Shown: positions 36,001 to 47,923, numbered from the stretch's first letter. The stretch: DNA of 64,000 nt from Marsupella aquatica (GCA_973895155.1 OZ316895.1:12896001-12960000), one strand, 5' to 3'. The notes: a model not told the origin generated them from the sequence alone. Made by a program: numbers and translations.

Positions 36001-37131
36001 ATCACTCTTTTAAAGGAAACATATGATTTCCGTCAATATGCCTTCTCAGATCCACCTTTAGTCATTGAAAGGATTCGAAATGTTACCTTCCACCACCAGT
36101 ACAAATTTGCATTTGACAAGTTGGAAGATCAAGTTCCAACCCAATGGGGGAAGAAGTTTTCCACGGACTCAACTTGGAAACCTGACGGAGGCGTGAAATT
36201 TTTGAGGGAAGAGGAGCCAGAAAAGGTGATGGGTTGTGCTCCCGGATTAGCCCTTTTCAAAAAGGGGGATAAGAACGTTACAAGGACTCAACCAAATATG
36301 TCTAGTTCTTCAAGAATGACTTTGAAGGAGATGGATGATTCGTTAAATGAGATTCAAAAGGGAATACTTGCAGTTGAAACTTTATTCTCAGAAGAGGAAG
36401 TGAACTGGTGGAGAATGTTTTTTGAAGAGCAGCGGGAATTGAATAAATCCTTGCTCCTTGATCAAAGACCATTTATTTTCCCTTTTCAATGGCCACGTTC
36501 CCAAGGGGAGATTGCTGTTGCTGCTGAAGTTCCCAGAGTCCTTGTCAATGAAGAGGAAATTGAAGAGAGAGTATACGGACCTACCAGAGATATATACGTG
36601 GGTTTTTATCGGAATCAAGGAAAGATAGATGCAGAGAAGGAGAATATGGAAGGAGACTTTTCGGATCTTGAAGTCAACACTTATATTTCTGTTGCTGGAG
36701 AAGAATCGGAAACTTTTTGGGTGGCCAAGGTGGAAAGAATTGACCAGCGCGACGAGTTCAACATTCCAAAAATGATTTATGTTTTATGGCATGCTGCAAA
36801 ACCCGGGTCAGATCCTTGGAAAGCCAAGTACTTACTAGAAGTCTTAAACTACGAAAAGAAGAAAAGTGGTCGTGGGAAAGGAACTTTGAAACCAATGTGG
36901 TTTCACCAAGAGCTTGATTTATCTTCAACGACTGTTTTTGCTTACAACTTCATGTTGACAAAATCTGATACATTGTACAAAAAGATAGTAGATCGAATCA
37001 AAATCCGATTGACTGAATTTTTGGCAGAAGAGAAAGAGCAAGAACAAGAGAATGGATCAGCTAGAACCCCGCTAGGAGATAAATCTAGGGATATTTTGTT
37101 TCAAGAATTGAGGACTTCTGGATCTGAGTAA
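33046..37131 (+). pseudogene. DDE-type recombinase (DUF7869-like), broken by a MITE, one frame break and one TGA
   Basis: Exon 1 (33046-34616) begins MAACYELDDYSDGVFDD; the first 300 residues are Ser/Lys-rich and disordered, followed by CLLSLSPKEIREARSKL. An AAAA run at 34184-34187 shifts the frame; with one A fewer it continues into VFNCWKAFKLIFCVGNQRL and a C..C motif (ACADCEEF). A GTAAGT donor and CAG acceptor join it to exon 2 at 34716. That exon holds the proposed catalytic acids: GVVIDGMDQKK, YLQLDNTSRENKN and VGHTHDQIDQMFSRFS, the pattern I associate with DUF7869 proteins. At 35249-35911 a MITE interrupts the gene; without it and one TSD copy the frame runs on (FSRFSK, TGA at 35923, LARFKAFTYESLCD) to a stop at 37131. 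The C-terminal part (about 300 residues) has FWVAKVERID and YVLWHAAKPG, resembling a small beta-barrel reader fold, without firm identity. Confidence 0.78.
35249..35911. mobile_element. MITE (hAT- or P-like) inserted in the recombinase gene
   Basis: The ends are perfect 15-bp inverted repeats, CCCTGGGCCCCCAGC at the left and its inverse at the right. The 8-bp target GATTTTCT is duplicated at 35241-35248 and 35912-35919. The 663-bp interior is AT-rich with no coding capacity. An 8-bp duplication is typical of hAT (also of P) elements. Removing the element and one duplicate restores the host reading frame, so the boundaries are firm. Confidence 0.93.
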
Positions 37132-37692
37132 TGAAAAGTAGTTATTGTTTGTGACATTACCATTGAAAAACATGGATAACTTGAAAATTTTCAAATTTTC
37201 AAAATGCCTTTACCACTTATTCATGAATTCATGGTTAAAGTTTCTTGAGAAATTTGTAGTTTAATATTTTCTTAGTGGGTTGTGTTTCAATTCAATTAGA
37301 TGGTGTCATTTCTATCCTCCTTGTCTTCTTTTCACAATAATGTGTATCAGGTTAAGTTGTAGTAGTTTATTTTCTGGTTTTTAAATGACAATGGCTTTTG
37401 GAGGTGATTTAGTTGTCGGTTCAAGAGACAGCTCGTGTAGTTGTGAGACCATTGTAGATAATAGTGTTGTATTTGAGGTCATTTATTGGTGGAATGTAAC
37501 TTCAGATGAATTTGGTCATTTTTAGGCTGTCAAAACATAGCTAGTTTATGTCATATTTTGTTCGCTCCATATTTTTGTTCTAAAATAGGTGCTAATTTTG
37601 GCACTTTTTTTGACTTTTTCGTTGTTTTTCTGATTTTTTGGCTAGAGTTCCTAAAGTATGGGCTTGTTACTCATCATTTAAGGCTTCTTGTT
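37132..37692. other. 3' end of recombinase gene and right terminus of the transposon
   Basis: A T-rich stretch, probably 3' UTR. TTCATGAATTCATGG at about 37219 repeats the spacer palindrome. The right inverted repeat ends at 37692 (GGCTTCTTGTT). Confidence 0.7.
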
Positions 37693-38475
37693 GGTAGTGG
37701 TTTGATCAATTATACCATAGTACGGGCCATAGTATAAATCACATTGCACAAGAACAAGAGGCGGCCAAAAGGGGAGATAGGGTCCCACAGGCCAAAGGCC
37801 CAATTAAACCACCACTGATCATATAAAAGGAATAGTGTCCAAAACTTCTCCCTTTTTCCCATTCCTAGCCTCTTGTGTGAGGCTTTGCTACAAAATCCAT
37901 GGAACCATGTTTTTGTCATGGCTAGTGGCTCTTTAAGGACAAGAGGTGATAAGTTGCACCACAAGATTGATTTACACTAATGTGCTTGGTACAAAGAGTT
38001 CCTGTGTGGTTACTGAGTGATATGTCTAGAAGGTCCTTCACTTAGAGCCACTCGATCTAAATCAACAACAACTCTACATGGAAAATTTATATCACATTTC
38101 ACAAAGGCATAAAACTCTCAACCGGGAGACATTATCCCAAAGGCAAAGCAACCCAATGAAAGGGAGTAAAAGAGAGGAAAGGGCCCCAAGAAAAACAAGC
38201 CAAGGGGTCCCCCACCCATAAACCAATGAAGGAACAAGGACAAACAAATAACCAACAAAGGAGCAGTGAAGGCTAATATCCTACTGAACAAAGAACTCAA
38301 AGGTCTGGTATAGCTCTAGAGTAAACCGCATAGCAAGGTCACCATGCAAAACCTGACCTGAGGCCCTAAAACTTAGGGCCTCAGTCCTACGAAAGAGGGT
38401 CAATAGGCCCTAAAACCTATGGCCTCCAACCCTACGAAACAAGGTGAATGGGCTCTTCAAGAGCTACCGGCCCAA
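37693..38475. other. Right flank and retroelement debris before the GTPase gene
   Basis: It begins with the second GGTA and the interrupted 86-bp repeat. The segment 38361-38465 holds two copies of an AGGCCCTAAAAC..GCCTC..CCTACGAA motif, also found at about 54070-54140 at the 3' end of a decayed retroelement. The piece therefore looks like a minus-strand 3' fragment of that family abutting the GTPase stop codon. Confidence 0.5.
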
Positions 38476-41400
38476 CTAAGTAGATGCTATCGTGGATTCC
38501 AGTTGGCAGCGCAACGCTCCAATGTCGTGCAGTAGATATCGGGGAGGGATTGTAGTGCAGACCCGCCGCAGCCTCCGTCCCTTCGTAATAGAGTAGAACT
38601 CGACAATGTCCTTCTGGTAGTGAGCAAAGATGTACTCCCTGACGTGAACTGTCCCCACACTTCCTTTGGTAGGGACCTTCCATTCAGTGTACTGTTTATT
38701 CCAGTCCGTGTAAAGTACTTTTTCGTCTCTTTGATCAAAGAAAAAGAATCCTTTAATCGCCGCATGGTCGGAACAGGATTCAGGTACGAACTCGTTATTA
38801 GTGACAAAATACATGCCACCGAGGCCCTGAGGCTGGTGCAATGTATCATGATGTCCAGGGTGGTTCACCGGACGAAAGCAAGTGAGCATGCAGTGAGGGC
38901 ACTTTTCTGCACATCTTGGGCCAGCATTGTCAGTCGCGCATTGAATCATCCTGTCGGTCACCAATTTTACCACTTCTTGAATTGAAGAGCGTGAAAAATC
39001 AGGTTTGATGTCAGTATCCAGACCTCCGCATAAGTCACTGGCCAATTTGGCAAAATCAAGAATATCGCCAGACTTAGAGTACACTTCCTCGCTCACATAG
39101 TTAGAAATGTTTCTAGTAAGTTCTAGGGACCCAGCGCCAATGTCATTGATGGATTGAACTAAATTCTTAATAAATACCGTAGATTTTGATGAACCAGATT
39201 CCGAAACTGATGTACGAACAGCTGCAGCTGATATTGCCTCCTTGATTTTTTTCAGAAAGGATACCCAGAGATGATCATATCTGACTTGTCTGAGAACCTC
39301 CTGTTCTATGAGATCGTCCACAACTGTTTTGTAATGGATTGCCCCATCTGTCACACATTTGAGAAGCTCATTTGTGTTTGAAGCCTCCATGAGTTCCACT
39401 AGGTGGAGGTCAAGATGCGCCCTCATTACAATCCAGTTCCCTGCCCACGCGTCGTTGATCAGCTTGTTGGCGACATGATTTGACAAATTACACCTAAAAC
39501 TGTCCATCAATCTGGACTTTAGGAGGTTGTCGATCTCCGTAAACAGCAACTTCGTTCCATCCACCTTATTGGCAAGATTTTGGAAAAAGAGCCAGAGCCT
39601 TTGTTCCTCCTTCTCTAGCCGTTTTGCGACATTGTGATTCTTATCCCATTTCTCCTGAATGGCTACAAGCTTCTCGGTTAGCATTTTCTTGACATGACAG
39701 TGTATGGCGTACTCCTCTTGCTTTGGCAACCTTGCCCCTTTTGATTGCTTCTCCGTGGACCGGATCATTTCCTCCACGAGGTGATCCGCATATTGTGTTT
39801 TGTCCTGCAAATATGCTTTCACCTTTGATTCTAGAACAGCAGTCACCTCTCGTATTCCATCATAGTCAGTAGAATCCAAATATCCGATCTGAAACCAACT
39901 CGTGCTGGACTTCTTTGGCGGATTGCTGTGACCACTGGACTCCTCCTTCGCGGGGAAAGCAAATCGTTGGCCAGTTATGGGAGACTCCGTGTACACCCTG
40001 GTTACTTTGAAATCGACCTCCTCTGCCATTGGCGGGTGCTCTCCCTGGGCCTGGGATAAAATGCGTTGAAAAATTTCATCGAATTCTCGCTTCATGTTCT
40101 CCCCCCTGTTAGGTGCCATCATATCGAGGTTGCGAGTCTTGGCATCTATCTCCATCTGAATTTTTGCGTTGTAGTCTTTCACCACATCGTCAAACTTGAA
40201 GACGGCATCAACATAATCTTCAAGACGCTGCTGCCAATCTCTCTCCTGATCTGAGCAGAAGTTTGTCCAGTTAGCCAGCTCGCCAACCTTCCATTTCTGC
40301 GATTGCGGATGTTCCAGCGTCTCTTTCACCTCTTCTGCAGTTTCATCCACGGTCGTTTGAACTGTGAGCTTGAGCTTGTTCCAAAGGGGTCGAAATGATC
40401 GGTCAACTCCTTGATCAGTACCTCTTTCCACTTGAAGTTCTCCTGCCAGTTTTTCGAACTCTTCCATCCATGTTTTGCCCACTTGTTTTCTGGACGCCAC
40501 TAGCTTATCCTGAAGTACCTCAAACTGAATGTATTCCATCTGATTCCTAAAACCGATCTCAAAGTTTGCCTCAGAAATACAGTCCCAAACAAGTTTCAAG
40601 TGCGATGCCCAGCTGTTCAGTTCATAGGCCTTCCAACCGTCATCCACAACACGTTTGTGGATGTACTCCCGCAAGGCCTCCACCTTTGTGCCATAATTCC
40701 AGTCAGGCGTGTCTCCTGGCGGGACATTTCCCTTCTTCAGGTTGCCAAAATACTTCACATCACTGTCTTCTTCCGTCGTGCTGATATGGAAATCCTTGAG
40801 CAGAGTGTCAGAGTGTCCCAACTGTCTAGAGGCACCACGCAAGTATTCCTGGAGCTTTCTTTCGTTTCTTCCCAACTTGCTTACATCATTCGTATCCACA
40901 CTTCTATAAGCAAAACAAACCTTTGCGTGTCTCCGACCGGCACATTGCTTAGCCATAGCCGACTCTTTGAATGCCAACATCACCATGGGTAGCACCTCTT
41001 TGAGCCCATTATCATCTTCATTGGCCACCATAACAATACAAGCATCTGCTGGAAGAACAGCAAATGTTGCCAATCGATTGTCATGTACGTCGGCATTCTT
41101 CTCATGAAAGAATTCTGGGGATCTTATCCCCTCTGTGTCCAATATAAGCACATAGTCAAACTCCTTTCTCTCTGACTTGATGAGCTGAAAATAGACCCCG
41201 CGGGTACATTGCCCTGCACTTGTCTTCAGTTTTGTGCCAAACATGACATTTAACAAAGTAGACTTCCCGCTGCTCTGTAACCCTATGACACTCAGCACGA
41301 ACACCTTGGGCTTATGTTTGAGTGACGATGATAACACCTTATTCAGCTCACTTAAAACTGACTCCACCCACACGCTGTTGAACATACCTGCGTCTCCATC

Positions 41401-44400
41401 CAAAATTTCCAGTGGAAATCCGTCGATCAAGTGTTCTGCCGCTAGCTGTGGGAGATACTTCAAGCGGGTGTTGGCCACAAATATATGGCTCAACTCGCGC
41501 CACAGGTGCTCCAAACCCAGCTTCTTACCCACATGCTCTCGTCTGGCAAGTATGTACTTTTGCTTCAAGTCGAGATTATCTTCATGTCGCTGCGATTCTT
41601 CAAAAGCCTGCGCCTCCTTCTCATGCGCCCTCTTGAGTATCAAATGGAGCTTCTTCTCAATATTCAACTCAAGTTTCACAATGCCAATACTCCGCTCCAC
41701 ATAATTCTCCAAAAAGAGTATTGAAATGAAAGTTTGAAGGAGTGGTAGTCCCTGTACTTCTGACGCTAGGTTTTTACGTTCATTTTGAAGTTTGATCCTT
41801 TTCAAATCGTATTCTGGCTCACTTCTCCGCCTCAGTGACTCAAAATAGACAACTGCCTCCTGGGCAAAGTTTTTCTGCAATTTAAGAGAGTCTTTTGCCT
41901 TCTCTAATTCGATCTTACGTAGATTCGCGAGATTGGAAACTGGTGTCTCCTTGCTGAAGGTGGGGATCGAGACCGTCGACAGGCATTGTTTCAGAGTTGC
42001 TGCTCCGCCTCCTGACGCACCTTTGAACAACTTCTCTTCGACGATGCCTTGGAGTAAGTATCCTTCGATTTGATCAGCAATCCATTGGAATGATCCCCAA
42101 AATGTGCAGTAGGGTTCATCCTGCCACCCTTGCTCTGACGGGTTGATTTTCCAATATATGATGTTATCTGAGCTGAAATGGCCTGTAACCCAAGAACGAG
42201 AGCTCGCGTCTTCTGATGGATCCATCTCTATGATGACAAAATCTGCAACCTTCGCCAAAAACTCCTCCAGTCCATAGTGGTCTCCCGACACACAAAATAC
42301 AAGGCACGGCTTGTGGTCTTGGGACTCATCCTCTGAAGTTCGTAAAAAGCCTACGCCAAGCTCAATGACTGCATTCCCATCGCCGGTGTCACCCTTAAGG
42401 AATTTACTTGAAAGTTGGAAATTCATCACTTTACTTGCCATGTGTGATGTTTCACGTGTGGAAAAAAACTTTCTCATCGAAAGAAACAGGACACGAGGCA
42501 ATTTAGTATCCTCGGCAATCGACAGAATCTCTTGCTTTGCCAATTTGACTCGCACAAAATCAAGAGCCTCAGCAAGATGAACAAAACAGCTATTCTCTTC
42601 AGTCCGCGTCTCCACTGGAACAATGAGAGGTATCGCAATTCTCGCGTCGAGTAGTAACTGGAAGAGAGCCGTTTGTGCAAGCAGATCTGAACTTGTCAAC
42701 AACTGCACTAAAACGTGAAGCGGAGAAGCTGTAAGGGTAGAATGGGGCTCCCGATGGGGCTTTCCAATGTCATCACGTGAGGTGCCTTTGTTGACGCGCC
42801 GGGGAAAGAAATTTTTCCTTTGCGAAACGTCGGCAGGTTTGCTCAATGTCGATGCGAAGGGCTCAAGTCGGTGTTTTATACGATCCATCATCCGTCTACG
42901 TGGTTCGGCAGAGATGTCTTTTGGCCCATCGACCAACATGTGCCGACTGTAAACTGTGAAGATACCCTCAGGTATTGAACCTACTGCTGATGTCTTACTT
43001 GATCTTTCAAGGTCGAGTAAGTGGGGATTCCTTCCAAGAATGTCAAGATTTTTATTCATGTTGGATATTCGCGAACGAGAAGCTCTAGGTGTCACAGGTC
43101 CAGCCACAGCATCTTCGACTGCAGAAGAACATAGGCAAGATTTATCAGAAATACGAATTGATGGGTGTACTTGAATTTAGCAATAACTTTGACAGTTAAT
43201 TCGAGGACCGCACCTATATAAACAGTCACCAGTGTCTTGATGTTGAATTGATAATTGCACTGAAAAGTAAGATCTTTGCCCAACTCAGTGACCAATCAGG
43301 GACATCAACCCGAGGATTAAGACTTCTACGAACTGGTACGAGTTCTAGTGACGAGTTTCCTCGTGAGGTAGATCACAATTGAGAGAGAGGAAGCAAGACC
43401 ACTAGTAAGAGTGACAAGTCAAGAAAAACTGACTCACGTACTACCAAAGCATGCCCATCGATATATATCCAATGCATGATTAGCAACTAGTGTAGACTGA
43501 TCCAGCGTTTTGTTGGGAAAGTTGCAAACAGACCGAATTATAATCCGATCATTCAAAGTAACTTTGAGCGTACAGTTACGATGGACCTGAGATTAGTGTA
43601 TACAATAATTGGGATAGAGCAAATTATACTTCTAATTCAGTATACTTAGAGTGTGCTACCGAAAGGTTGGTGATGAAGTTTCAGAGTTGCATTTCTATAC
43701 AATGGCTAGCTGCCACCAATCTAGAAATACAACATAATCAGAGAGCATTCATGCAGAGGATGGCACGGGTGAGAAATTACCTTCTGGCAGGCCCACAGTT
43801 GGAGTGGGATTTCGAAACCCACTAGTCATCGACTCCAGCTCATTGACTAGAACATTCACCTCCTCTCTTGTCACGCGCGTCATGTCCCGGATTCTACCGT
43901 TCTCATCGAAACCATGAACCATAATCAATTTCCGTACTCCTTCTACCGGATCACCGCCATTTCGGTGCTGACGAAAGAAATCCCTTATCGCCTTTCCCAC
44001 GGCCTTGCTGTCAAATGCAGCTGTCATAGTGGCACCGGAACTCTGTTGTCCAAGCAGTATCTTCAGGCGATCTACCAATCCACCTCGTGACATGTCTTCC
44101 AAAGGAGGCAGTGGAACTACAGTTTCGACCTCGTTGCGAAGTAGAGCTTGGACAGAACTCCTCAAGTGGATATCCTCCTCCTTGAGCCAGACTTGTACAT
44201 CGTGATTTATGAGGCTTTGCACGAGTGCGCGTCCTTCGTGTAGCGAGTAAGCTTGTGTTGACTCTGCCAATCGACTCAAGAGGTCATGGAATTTAGTAAG
44301 TTGAAACAAGTCCTTCTTCCGAATTGAATCTAGATTTTCTGTCATCTCCAGCCAAACCTTTTTGAGAGTGTCTGTGTCCATGTTCAAATCCGCAGATGTC

Positions 44401-45425
44401 GAGCTCACATCAAGCAGAGATTTGACGTATTCCATGTAGGACGATTGTAACAATGAGTAGACTTTGCCCTCGCTCGCAGCGGCTATACTCTTTACAGAAT
44501 TCTGCCAGGCCTCACGGAGCAGAGCGCAGCAATTTTGCAGATCCTCGGCGTTTCTGACAGCCGGGATCTCCCAGACTGGCACAAGCTCGGGGCCGTCCAC
44601 TTTATCTATGATATCCCAAGTAGAGTTGTCGCTTAACCGAGCCTTGAAGTCCCCTTCATCGTCTGTGCCGGGACCCAGCGCAGTGTAAACATATTCCACA
44701 GTTGCCTGGTGACTGGCCCGTAGATCACCGGAAGAGGAACCGTTTGCATTGGGAAACTGCACCTTTCCTCCAACCTTGAAAAGGTCGAAGTTGACTCCAG
44801 CTCCAAGCTTTTTGTTTGTAGAGACATTCTCCAGCATTTTCTGCAAGCTTGTTGTAGTCCTTGCCCGCATCACGAGACCCTTCATAAGCACTCCCCCAAC
44901 GTGATATTTGCCAGTTGAAACGTGAGAATTATAGTCAGACAAGAACTTTTTTGCGTCGGCAGGATTCTGCACACGGCGGGCATCGTTCAGGGCCTCCTCG
45001 CTCAATTGCATTTGATGAAGAGGGATGGCAAACGACGCTTTCGGGCAGTACCATACTTGCATGTGGCATGCCTCCTTGGACATATCCAGAGACGATAGAC
45101 TCGTCTGCTTGCCTGTATGGCGACTTACTTCTCCGACCGCTCCAACACCGAACTCACAGACTTTGGCATGAAGATTCATTGCAGCTGTCCACCCGGAATT
45201 CTTCACTGCTTCACGAAAGCCCTCACCGGCGACAATAGTGGAGCATGAATGACTCCGCACCGTAGACATCTGACCCGAGTTCATCAGCTTGCATTGCTCG
45301 GGTGAGCGTAGCAACTGCTTCTTGGCTCGCACATGACCACAACGCTCGTCAGACTCACCCACATAAGTGCCACACAAGGCAACACCACCACTAGCTCTTG
45401 CAATGACATCCTCGTCTGTCACCAT
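38476..45425 (-). CDS. MACPF-like domain fused to a very large inducible GTPase (VLIG/URGCP type)
   Basis: Two exons, 45425-43781 and 43118-38476, join in frame across a 662-bp GT-AG intron (GAAG|GTAATT...CTGCAG|TC), giving about 2,095 residues. The start ATG lies in GCCATGG. Residues about 120-250 contain FLSDYNSHVSTGKYHVGGV, like the central Y.SH....GG signature of MACPF pore-forming proteins. After the junction come a VLIG N-terminal-type segment (LLLDARIAIPLIVP), then the G domain: P-loop GLQSSGKS at about 1161-1168, TRGVYF, DTEG at about 1209-1212, and VANEDDNGLKE. A long helical stalk follows. The C-terminus has a metal-binding-like CPHCMLTC with HPGHH and LHQPQGLGG, as in animal VLIGs. 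VLIGs are interferon-induced GTPases of animal immunity and MACPF proteins act in defence, so an immune role is plausible. Length fits the family (about 2,400 in mammals). Confidence 0.85.
43119..43780 (-). other. Single intron of the MACPF-VLIG gene
   Basis: Donor GTAATTTC at 43780 and acceptor TTCTTCTGCAG ending at 43119; phase 1. The intron falls exactly between the MACPF-containing part and the GTPase part, so the fusion is at an exon boundary. Confidence 0.85.
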
Positions 45426-45650
45426 GGCGATCGAATGGAGGGAGGTCGGGACGGGCAAGAGATGGGTACGTGAGTTCCAGTTCGAGCTCAAGGCCTGGCG
45501 ATGGCGGCTGCAACCTCCTAACACCAAGCTCTCTGATACCAGTAGCTGCTTCGACCGAGCGAGGCGTCAAACGAATTCCTACCTGAGCAGAGGTAAGAAT
45601 GAAACGGAATGAAACTCTCGGCCGGCAAGTCTGTACGCTGCGATTTAGAC
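45426..45650 (-). promoter_or_regulatory. 5' leader of the MACPF-VLIG gene with a primer-binding-site-like motif
   Basis: On the minus strand TGGTATCAGAGA (45541-45530) matches the initiator-tRNA-Met primer site used by copia retrotransposons, about 105 bp before the start codon. No matching LTR end was confirmed, so this may be chance or a remnant. Confidence 0.3.
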
Positions 45651-45709
45651 AATAAACCCCTAAAGTATCCTATATTCTTACTTTATTGAATATATTCTCG
45701 CTTATCCCT

Positions 45710-46640
45710 TGTGCTTGATTTCTATTGCATACTTTGTTGACTTAAATTTACCCATAACTGCTTCCCAGAAGTTGCTTGGTCTCCAATTGCTTGTGCACCT
45801 CAAGGTCTGTATTTCAACCGATTCTCCTGTCTCTGTAGGGTGCTTAGTCAGGTGCAGTAGATGTGCCCATCAGCCTATTAGTTATTTATTTCATTTTTCA
45901 AAGGACTAGCCTGAATGCCCGAGTTTTAATCCTAAATAGATGGCGAGTGTCACGGGCCTATTTTATCCCTCAAGTGTGGCGATGGCCAGTCTTCACTTTA
46001 GATCATAAGCCTAGCTAGAGTCACAAATTTTTTCCTTCACTTCAGAATGTAAGCCCTTGTCCCTTATTCTAGCTTTTCTATTGTGATTTATATTAAATAG
46101 ATTTCTCATGTCAGTCTACTTTGTTGACTTGTACCCATGACCGTTTTGCAGAAGTTTCTGGGTGTTCAATTGCATGTGCATCTCAAGGTCTTTATTTCAA
46201 CTGATTCTCGTGTCTAGTCTACTGTAGTCCACTAGCTTGTTCATGTCGATAATCCCCTCAGCCTAGTATGTTCTTTATTTCAACTCACTAGCCTAAATGC
46301 CCCAGTTTTGATCCTAAAGAGATGGTGAGTTTAAGGCCTATTTCCAGTCCATAGTCAAGTGTAACCATGGCCAGAGTCACGGTTTAGGGGCTTCAATTTG
46401 TATCATAAGCCCTTAAACCCTTATTCTAGCTTTCTATTGCATTTCTAAATATATTCTCCTGTCAAGTCAACCTCAAGGTCTTTATTTCAACTCATTCTCC
46501 TGTCTACTGTAGTTCACTTGCTTGTTCAAGTCTATGTCCCCATAAGTCATTGATTAAAACCCAGTGCCAGTGGGTCCAGAATTCTTCTGCACCTTGAGGT
46601 CTTTATTTGAACCCTCGTTTGAACCATTTCTCGTGTCCTC
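45710..46640. repeat. Diverged repeats with a 'cctcaaggtctttatttcaac' core
   Basis: The block CCTCAAGGTCTTTATTTCAA plus CTGATTCTCCTGTCT occurs in diverged form at about 45797, 46181, 46469 and 46591. The surrounding text (ctatttcaagttgacttg..ccagaagtt) is also repeated at 45730 and 46110. It is non-coding. Confidence 0.65.
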
Positions 46641-47595
46641 CACTTGCTGGTAATGGTTCACGGAAACTCAAGAACAGCTGGTGATGTTTCCTTGAAAAAA
46701 CTAGATGCTGCAGGTCCCACTCTTACATGCTTGGCCAGACCACTTGCTTATTCAAATACAAAGAAAAATCCTTTATTTCAATTCCTTAGATGCTTTTCTA
46801 GTCCACTTGCTTGTGGTTCCTGGAAATTTTATGCAGTCTCACAACCCATTAGATGCCTGTCTAGTTCACTCTCTCATTCAAGTCTATTGTCCCCAGAGAA
46901 ATGGGTTTTTTTCAAAGGGGGCACATGCCCGTGAACCTTTATTCCCTGCTTTATTCAATGGGAAAACCCAATACAAGTGGAAACAACTGCCTGATAGGAG
47001 GCAGGAAACCAAAGAGACAATTAATGAGGGCTAGGAGACTGAGGGTGCACACCCAGAGAAAATAGGAGGGGACCCTCCCAACCGGACAGCCAAATAGAGG
47101 GGGCAAGTCATAGGAGGAAAGGAACCCGGAATCAAGGCCTGATGGCCAAAGATCCCAAAGAACAAACAATGACCAGAATGAACCAGAAGCAGCAAACAAT
47201 TAATTGCTGGACATCAGCCATATATCACACTGGGCAACAGCCGAGCTCTGTCCCCCACCGGCGGACCACTCCAATACCCCCACCCGTACCCCCACCACCT
47301 TCAGCCAAACTTGGTCCCGGTACTGCCAAAAACCACATAATAAGAGCCAAGGACAATCCCATCTGGACAGCCAGCAGGAAAGCAATCAACGTCCTGTAGA
47401 ACTGAAAAACAGAGGAAAGGAGCCTGTATGAGTAAGTGCAATCTGATCTCACCGATCACGGCTGCACACCCGCCATCACCAATCTCACATAACACATCCA
47501 TCATTGAGAGGACGGGCAGAAAGCATGTGCCCCGGAAGAAACAAGAATATCTTATTAACCTAGCGACACAACCATTATCAGCAGAACTAGATAAT
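46641..47595. other. Non-coding, probable retroelement 3' debris
   Basis: Purine-rich on the plus strand from about 46930 to 47180 with no conserved domain. Its style (GGACCCTCCCAACCGG) is similar to the segment at 37760-38220, suggesting fragments of one repeat family, minus orientation. Confidence 0.35.
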
Positions 47596-47923
47596 TATGC
47601 AATGCAAGCTCAATATATACCCTGCATTGCACAAAAGAATGATGTTGTTAAGAAAAGATGTCATGGCACCGAAGATGCCCTTAAGAAAAGAGATGTCATG
47701 TTGCTCAAGATGTCACGTATTAAGAAAAAAAAGTGTCGTGGCACCCAAGATAGAAAAAAGATGTTTTGCCCAAGGTGCCGTTAAGTGAATGTTGTTTTGC
47801 CCAAGGTGCCCTTAAGTGAAAAGATAATGTGTCAAACAACATATTGTTAAGAAAAAATATGTTGTGGCACCCAAGATGTCCTTAATTTAGAAAAGAGACG
47901 CCACAGTGCCCATAGTGTTGTAG
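47596..47923. repeat. Degenerate short tandem repeats (aagaaaagatgtc..gcacccaagatg)
   Basis: Units of about 30-45 bp containing GTTAAGAAAAGATGTCATGG and GCACCCAAGATG repeat imperfectly. The tract continues after the solo LTR at 48272, so it is the target into which the LTR elements inserted. Confidence 0.65.

Larger units (their letters stand above)
28886..37692. mobile_element. Novel-looking TIR transposon: DDE (DUF7869-like) recombinase plus ParB-like DNA methyltransferase, 8.8 kb
   Basis: Left end AACAAGAAGCCTTAAGGGAT (from 28886) matches the inverted right end AACAAGAAGCCTTAAATGAT (reading back from 37692), with GAGT following in both, so the inverted repeat is about 24 bp with two mismatches. 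GGTA flanks both sides (28882-28885 and 37693-37696), and a neighbouring 86-bp repeat copy shows the unoccupied site with a single GGTA. Inside are two divergent genes: a DDE-like recombinase (33046-37131, plus) and a ParB-like/DNA methyltransferase protein (32266-29256, minus), separated by a 779-bp spacer with repeated palindromes. A later 663-bp MITE interrupts the recombinase. I do not recall a named superfamily with this set of features; relation to known groups with 4-bp duplications is open. Confidence 0.88.

Noticed and set aside
40566-41724. Several plus-strand frames of 70-156 codons
   Set aside because: They lie antisense inside the VLIG exon, which has clear GTPase motifs on the minus strand.
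45426-45527. N-terminal extension of the MACPF-VLIG frame
   Set aside because: The only ATG in a good context is at 45425 (GCCATGG); the extension would need a TTG start.
46641-47034. Small protein genes in two overlapping plus frames
   Set aside because: No domain, no splice or start context, and the sequence is repetitive.
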